This document shows, piece by piece, positions 57,641-64,000 of a DNA stretch of 64,000 bases. How positions within the stretch are numbered: the stretch's first letter is position 1; the number at the start of each line of letters is the position of its first letter. This stretch comes from Paracentrotus lividus. Lineage: Eukaryota; Echinodermata; Echinoidea; Camarodonta; Echinidae. Under the pieces are notes generated by a model. It did not search any database and had not been told where the DNA came from. It saw nothing but the letters and a program-made list of their open reading frames with translations. The stretch lies in contig CALNVZ010000649.1 in assembly GCA_940671915.1 (NCBI GenBank), forward strand, positions 6,312,785 to 6,376,784. The letters run 5' to 3'. Both the position numbers and the translations under genes were made by a program.

Positions 57641-58770
57641 TTTTCAATGAAATCATTCTTGAATCACAGATGTCACGCATAGCCGAGTAAATTGAAAACA
57701 AAGGTGACGAGAAGAAAATCCATTTTTTTGCAACTTTTTAGAAAACGAGACAATAAAGACTGTGTAAATGCTCTCACATCACCGAACAGGAGCCTAGCTA
57801 TTCAATGATGTGTGACAGCAGTGACAGGATTCTCTAAAACTTGTTTGAAAATGTTGTTGTTGTTTTTTTTTTTTTTTTTTACCTGACTGTCACCTTTGTA
57901 ATTTACTTGGCTATGTGTCATGTATTGTAATGGGAAAAAAAAAAAGGTTATATTCAAAGATAAAGAATAATATTGCACTTGTACTTATACTTATACTTGT
58001 ACTTTATATGTTACATATGAATAGCCAAAATAAATGAGATTTGAATATAATCCCTTTTAAACTTTAATTACCTTTTTTTATCCGCACTCTTTATAGGTCA
58101 CAAGTTATTCATTTGTGTTTTCATAATTCAGTTCAATCTTATAATTTTTTGAGTAAATGGTGAAAAATTGAATATCTTAGTAACGCATGCAAATAATAAA
58201 TAAATATTTCTTTAGCTGAATTGTCACGGGGAAATGAATATCTACTGACTTAAGGGATAAATAAACCGGCAAGGCTATGAAATTAAATTCATTTATAAAA
58301 TAAATATATATTATAGATGGCAGTGCAAGAAATCAATTAAATGAATGACTTTACATTTGGTTAAGTAACTGGTCGATGAGACAAAGATGAAAATAATTTC
58401 TGCGACTAAGAGATAAAAACCCAATGCTGTGCAAGGTTTTTTTTTTTTTTTTTTTTATAGAAGTAAAATAAGACCGGAGGATGAAGAAATCATATTAAGA
58501 AGGAAATGTTAAAAAGACAAGACAAATGTCAGTCTTTTCTATTGAAAGTCTTATCATGTCACATCAAAGGACCATGTACAATAGACCGAACAATATACTA
58601 CGGTATCCTAGTGGCGGATAACAGGATTCAGGAGGGAGGGGAGGCCGCCGATTTTTCAGATTTAACATTTAACAATAGCCGGTTTCAAATCTATAAGGGG
58701 CGCCCTTGCGCCCCGCCTGCGAGCCCGCCAACGATATCTATTAAACAAGAAGGTTCGTCTTCCAAAGAGA

Positions 58771-58801
<31 letters not shown>

Positions 58802-59025
58802 GGATTCTCTTGAATCAATAACTGCATGGAAACATAACCTGGATTTGCAAAGTAAATCCCGGCTTTGAGTCGTTCTCTCAATGATTGATCGTAAGAATGG
58901 CTGTCATAAGAATGACTGATCCATTACGACATTATCAACGAAGGCCGCTAATTGCTCGCCATTCACCCAATTGGACAAAGGCAATGTTTTCCTAGATATG
59001 TATTCAAAGAATAAAGAAATGAAAA
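57641..59025 (-). repeat. Segment X', inverted copy of 49348-50711
   Basis: About 1.39 kb reverse-complement match, with substitutions and indels, starting TTTTCAATGAAATCATTCTT. It contains the reversed GGCGGATCC-family element at about 58612-58727. Confidence 0.9.
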
Positions 59026-59085
59026 CAAACGAAAGCAGATATTTTTATCCATTTATAAAATATTGATTCTCTGCATATTGACTTA

Positions 59086-59343
59086 TGCGGCGGTCACAAC
59101 TCTTCGTAGGCTACGGGGCACGTGCCATCAACGTAGCCTGCGTTGCATGTACAATGTAGGCCTACGCACAGGTCCTGGGTCAACTTCTGCGATTCCTGCG
59201 TTTCTGTAGTAAGGGTATTGTAAAAAACCTCCTGTACGTCGTACAAGCATTGTACCTGCAAGGTACCTCCGCTGCACGAATTTTCTAGGAAATCCATCGT
59301 AGGGAGTTGCACGTAGAAGGTACGGCGAGTTGTGACCGCCGCA
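59086..59343. mobile_element. 258-bp TIR element, TTA-flanked
   Basis: TGCGGCGGTCACAACTC is perfectly mirrored by GAGTTGTGACCGCCGCA. TTA on both sides could be a 3-bp target duplication, as in PIF/Harbinger elements. Class inferred. Confidence 0.75.
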
Positions 59344-59454
59344 TTATGCAATGTCAATTTTGACGGACTAAAGACTTAAAAGCGGACTCCCGGATAAAAT
59401 TCAAATGATTTAAAGTGAAATAGAATAAATTATAACAAGCATAATAACAATGCG

Positions 59455-59606
59455 GGTGCGCATCACGAAAATTTGAGGAAAAAAATAGGGGCGCGACCGA
59501 AAATTTTCCGATTTTAACATAATACAGTCAGTGTTTTTTTTTTTTTTTTTTTTTTTAATTAAAGAGGGGCACGCCGCAACCTGTATCCCGCCTGGATCCG
59601 CCATTG
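59455..59606 (-). mobile_element. GGCGGATCCAGG-family element, reversed
   Basis: Ends CCCGCCTGGATCCGCCATTGG with a poly-T and GGGGCGCG interior. The left end is decayed. Confidence 0.55.
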
Positions 59607-60347
59607 GCATATAACACTGGAAAATCATCAAAATCTGATTAAAAATAACAGCTAAAAGATTTTGTTGAAGTTTTGCATTTTTCGTTAAAACGGTTATGTG
59701 CATCGTCTCGTAAATGTTCAATTAGGAAGCTGATGATGTCGCACCTTCACTCTTTCTTTTGTTATGTACAACTTTATCTCTCTCTCTCTCTCTCTCTAAA
59801 AGATTTCAAGATAAGTGGATTATAACACAGCTAAAAGGACGAAGAATGAACGATAGAGTTAAAAAGGCAAAAAGATTGAAATCTCTCTACAGCAAAATAT
59901 CAAACAAATATGATAAAAACAAAATGTTACTTACATAAAGTTGGAAAGACGTAATGATTTCAAAGCGACAGAAAAAATTAGACGAAACAGTCATGAATAG
60001 TACAGTCGATTGCAATTATCCTCGTTTCGAGATCCGTTTAAAAATCTTGAGAAGCAGGCAGGAAGCATTTTAGAGCTACGTAACAAGGTTGAGAGCACTA
60101 ATCAACACGATATCTGCGACGGAATCTGCCGCAAACGAGGACAAACTTCTTATCAGTTCTTTAATATCCAATGATTTGAGGACAGTATTCACGAAGAAAT
60201 TGCCTTCAAATTTTGGTGTTTTTGAAAATAATGACAATAATGACGAGAGTGCAACCGACGACTGTTTCAAAGATTGCCAGATATAATACTGGCATAATGG
60301 ATCTCGATCTCAAAGAGAAGAGCTCGTCATCGAACGCTCTGGCGACG

Positions 60348-60865
60348 TACAATGCGTCCCAAAATAAAGTAAACCCAACTTTGAGAGCCTCATATTAAAA
60401 TTGTATAGCTTATATGACCTTGATACTTATTTCATTAAAATAAGTCATATTCTTTTCAATGATACCAAACTTATACCTGTGTTGACTGAGAACTTGGACT
60501 TTAAAAAACAAGGGTAGAAATTTGTTTGTACCAAGTTTGGGTAAAAGCAGCCCTTGCATTTCAAAAGTCCGAGTAAATCTTTATCCAATATGATTGGACT
60601 AAGGAAGGCTGACCTCACACAAAGAATGAATGATCAGAAAGCCCGGGTTGCTTCTGTCAAAACTTGGAACAATTTACTTTTGACCAAATTTTTTAAGAAC
60701 TCGAGTCATCCATGACAGTACAGGTATAATTTTGGTATGACTGAATAGAATATGGGTTACTTTTTGCTCTTTGTCATGATATGAAAACTAATGACACGTA
60801 AGTAATACAATGTTAAGAAGTGGCTCTAAAAGTTGGGTTTACTTTTATTTTAGATGCAATGTTTA
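60348..60865. mobile_element. CAGTGCGTCCC-type MITE, copy 2
   Basis: TACAATGCGTCCCAAAATAAAG with ACCCAACTTTGAGAGCCTCA at left; mirrored AAAAGTTGGGTTTACTTTTA at right. Interior matches 20602-21081. Confidence 0.75.
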
Positions 60866-61192
60866 GAACAATTCATTGATCCCCCCCCCCCCTCTTCCCG
60901 ATGACGGCAAGACCCAAAAGTCGACACCGAAGCCGAGGACGATCGTCGTCAAGATGACCTCATATAGATGTCGTCAAGGGCTTCTTGCGAATCGGAAGAA
61001 ACTGCAGGACAGAGAATGATTTTAATCAATCTCTTCGATTTCTATGGATGTCTTAATAAAAATAAAAGAAAAATACAAAGGGAAAACGGCAAGATACAAT
61101 CAGCATGGTCAATGAATGTAAGATCATCGTCTCAGTAAAGACAACCAACGAAAGAAGATTCACACCAAGACAGCTCTTCCACTGTTAGTCTA

Positions 61193-61431
61193 GTGCCCTG
61201 TAACATAAAAACTTATGATGGATAAAAAGTTACGATTGATTATATCTTTGTAGCCTCATTTGGACACTAGGCACAGACAGGGATTAGGGTTAGGATACGA
61301 TTAAGATTAGTGTTAGGGCTAGAGTTGGGATTAAGATCATCTACTTTAGGGCACCCTTTCCATGATGAGGCTACCGAGATGAAATCGATCGTAACTTTTT
61401 ATCCATCGTAAGTCTTTATGTTACAGGGCAC
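61193..61431. mobile_element. ~240-bp TIR element ending GTGCCCTGTAACAT
   Basis: GTGCCCTGTAACATAAA...GATGGATAAAAAGTTACGAT is mirrored by ATCGTAACTTTTTATCCATC...TTATGTTACAGGGCAC. Another GTGCCCTGTAACAT/TTATGTTACAGG pair brackets 61455-61603. The middle has TTAGGG-like words. Confidence 0.7.
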
Positions 61432-61612
61432 AAAAGACATTGGAAACTACACGTGTGCCCTGTAACATCAAGAATTTCAATTTCAAATTTAAAACAACAA
61501 TTCTGATTTGTTCACAATGTGATTATAAGCAAGAAGTCTATGAAACAAGTATCCTGATTGGTTGCTATCGATTCACAACTGATTATAACTCTTTATGTTA
61601 CAGGACCCTAAA

Positions 61613-63140
61613 AATTTACCCCCCCCCCCCGTGTGTCCCCCCCCCTTTCTTGGCTACATTTTTGTATCCATCGATATTATATTCTCATCTACATAAATCC
61701 CAATTTCTTAATCATTTACATGTCTCTGAACATTAGCACTGATTTCAATATTTCCATGTTTATTAAAATTGAACCGAGTGCAATTCAGCCATCTTTCTTT
61801 GATTTCATTTTTGTTATAATGAATGTACTATTAATATTACATCTAGTAAATGGAGGAGAAACACCGAATATAAAGACACACATAGAAGGACATTTGATTG
61901 CATGTTTTGAAGGATTTATTATTTCCAATTGATATAAAAGTAGAAAAATAATTTCACTTTTTGACAGCAATTTTATACATCAGACATACATTTTTATGCA
62001 TCTTTCTCACAAACTAGTTTGTATAAGTAGCATTGTTTTCAACAAGTAAAGGATTATTTGATAATCATGAGTTCTCGTACCAAATGAAATATATGATTAC
62101 AAAATAAAACAAAACTTACATTCAATTTTAGAAACTAAATATTGATTATACGTGCTAAATGATTTCAGAGGGGAAATGCCAAATAATCAAAGAATATATA
62201 GGAAAAGTTGCTATCACAATTTGAAACAGGTTTATTATTAACCTACCACAAAACTATAAAAAAAAAAAAAACCCGGAAATGTAGAAATATGAAACTGCAG
62301 CATGATATTTCAAGTGTAACAATATTTTAAGTCTCATTTGAGAACTTTTTTAGCTCATAAAATAAGATCTTTTCAATAGATTTTGGATCAAAAGATACTT
62401 AAAGACCTGCCACTTTCCCTGATTTTTGTTGTTATCAATTTTAATCATTTGGGGCAAAGAATACCATTATAATTTTGCCACCATTTTTCTGAATCATCAC
62501 TCTTGGATTTCATTCTAATAAAAATCTTCATAATTAGGATTTTGCAGGTAGCCATGATATCAACATCAATATATTTCACAATGATAGTAGTTTTCATGAT
62601 CACAAAATCATCTTAAAGAATATAATTACATCTTTGCCATCATTTTGCTGATTTTTTTTCTTCAGATTGGCATTCCATTTATGTCTTCATGAGGTTAAGA
62701 CTTTTGTATTATAAACGGTTATAACAACCTAACATTTATTGCAATACAAAGTGTAGTTTATCATATTTTTACAAAAATTAATGACTATTACACATTTGTC
62801 ACCATTCTAAAGATTATTTTCAACATTTTTGTCTTTACTTCATTGTATGCAGTGATGATAACAATAATTACAAAATATAATCAAATACAAATAAAACTTT
62901 GCCTTGATTTTTCAAGGTCATCAAAAAGAGATTTTGATACAATAAACATCTGCAATCTAAATTGGTTTGAATTGTAAATGTGCAGGATAACATTTTCACG
63001 TCTACATCTATATCTTACAAATTCCATGATTGAGTGAATACAAAGTTAGGATGATTTCAAGTATTTTTTTCACACACCTACATGTAGTATTGTGACCTAG
63101 AGTTGCAATGGGGAAGACAAAATGAATTGCACAAGCGCTT
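61613..63140. other. AT-rich right-hand intergenic DNA
   Basis: Poly-C near 61619-61649, then AT-rich unique sequence without coding, RNA or repeat structure that I could recognise. Confidence 0.45.
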
Positions 63141-63589
63141 TTAAAGTGAAAGTTCACCCCAGGTTTTTTGAAGAAAATCGACCAAAAAATAATGTAGTTA
63201 TGAATATTTAAAGTTTTGATTCGGTGACGTCATATGCGAGCTGCTCTCCTATGTGTTATGTAATGTAAATTCCATAAAGTGTCATTTTTTCAAAAAATAT
63301 TATTTATTTCACCTGTGCCCTTGATATATCATCAAACCTATGTTCATATACATGCCTCTATCAATTCAACCCATTCCTTTATCAAGAACCATGAAAAAAT
63401 ACAAATTTATGGAATTTACATACACAACACATGGGAGAGCTGCTCGCACTTGACGTCACAGAATCTAAACTTTAAATATTCACAACTCACGATTTTGGGG
63501 TCAATTTAAAAAAAAAACTTTCACTCATATTTTTAATTTTTCTGCGTTTTTTAAAACAAATAAAATTCCAGGGTGAACTTCCCCTTTAA
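63141..63589. mobile_element. Palindromic element, TTAA-flanked, second copy of the 11648 family
   Basis: TTAAAGTGAAAGTTCACCCC is mirrored by CCAGGGTGAACTTCCCCTTTAA. The interior closely follows 11648-12152 (TATGTGTTATGTA, CATTCCTTTATCAAGAACCATG). Confidence 0.82.
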
Positions 63590-63796
63590 ATGTTACAATG
63601 ATAAATTTGATATCACTGACAAATATTTCAGCATAATGCACTAAAAATCGTAGTTGTCATGATTGTACGAATAAAACAAAATGCACTATTAAAATTGTTG
63701 AAAATACTTATAAACGTAATAGAAATCAAAGGTGGTGCATAATAATACTGTCTTTGTAAAAAGGGAAAAGTGGAAGAGTCGATTATTTGATTCCTA

Positions 63797-64000
63797 TACA
63801 GTGCGTCCCAGAAAAAAGTATACCCAAATTTGAGAGCCTCATATTAAAATATTATAGCTTGTGTGACCTTGAAATATATATCATGATAAAGAGCAACTCA
63901 TATTCTGTTCAATGATACCAAACTTATATCTGTGTTGTGACGGATGACTAAGCAGTTGGGCTTTAAAAAACAAGCGTAAAAAGTGCCCTGTCCCAAGTTT
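63797..64000. mobile_element. CAGTGCGTCCC-type MITE, copy 3, cut by the window end
   Basis: TACAGTGCGTCCCAGAAAAAAG, then TTGAGAGCCTCATATTAAAA as in copies 1 and 2. The right end lies beyond the window. Confidence 0.72.

Noticed and set aside
60060..60285. 65-codon plus-strand frame (ALINTISATESAANEDK...) and a minus-strand mirror frame
   Set aside because: No recognised family, and it runs into a MITE. A weak DGKTQK resemblance between 60905 and the GPCR tail at 56360 was too short to support an exon.

Overview
The window looks like nuclear DNA from an echinoderm, most likely a sea urchin. It is AT-rich, with spliced genes bounded by GT/AG, very small exons in large introns, and many palindromic DNA-transposon remnants and SINE tails ending in ATT/TTA or ATC repeats. 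The main gene resembles the three-domain adenylate kinase described from sea urchin sperm flagella. There are no operons, bacterial genes or CRISPR arrays. Two N runs (33531-33580 and 49323-49347) mark assembly gaps.

Left part (1-8032): no gene recognised. It holds two large blocks of a ~145-bp tandem repeat (1466-2361 and 2990-5036). The units carry nuclear-receptor-like AGGTCA direct repeats, and the blocks end in CGGAGGCAT hairpins. About 3 kb of plain AT-rich sequence follows and probably includes the 3' UTR of the next gene.

Central-left part (8033-30100, minus strand): one complete 19-exon gene. The splice phases join without a break into a 908-residue protein. It has an N-terminal RIIa/DPY-30-like docking segment, then adenylate kinase domain 1, a linker of mini-exons, domain 2, an Ala/Pro/Glu-rich spacer and domain 3. 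All three P-loops are split by a phase-1 intron at the same glycine. Domain 3 has lost most nucleotide-binding arginines. The introns hold palindromic elements, SINE pieces and tandem repeats. An X-box-like site lies about 80 bp upstream of the start codon.

Central part (30.1-43 kb): repeats around two divergent genes of the MIF/D-dopachrome tautomerase family. A minus-strand gene (33888-34945) shows only exons 2 and 3. A complete three-exon plus-strand gene (39452-42180) encodes 122 residues. Both have a 179-nt exon 2 in the same phase, and the plus-strand protein lacks the catalytic N-terminal proline.

Right part (43-64 kb): repeats plus pieces of a rhodopsin-type GPCR. TM1-2 occurs in two copies of a ~2.5-kb duplicated block (46855-49322 and 50712-53207) that differ mainly by indels. 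A frameshifted TM3-TM7 piece lies at 55760-56403. A 1.37-kb segment (49348-50711) recurs inverted at 57641-59025. The rest is palindromic elements and low-complexity DNA. The gene calls come from splice signals, reading-frame continuity and family motifs. Transposon classes are inferred only from terminal repeats and target-site duplications.
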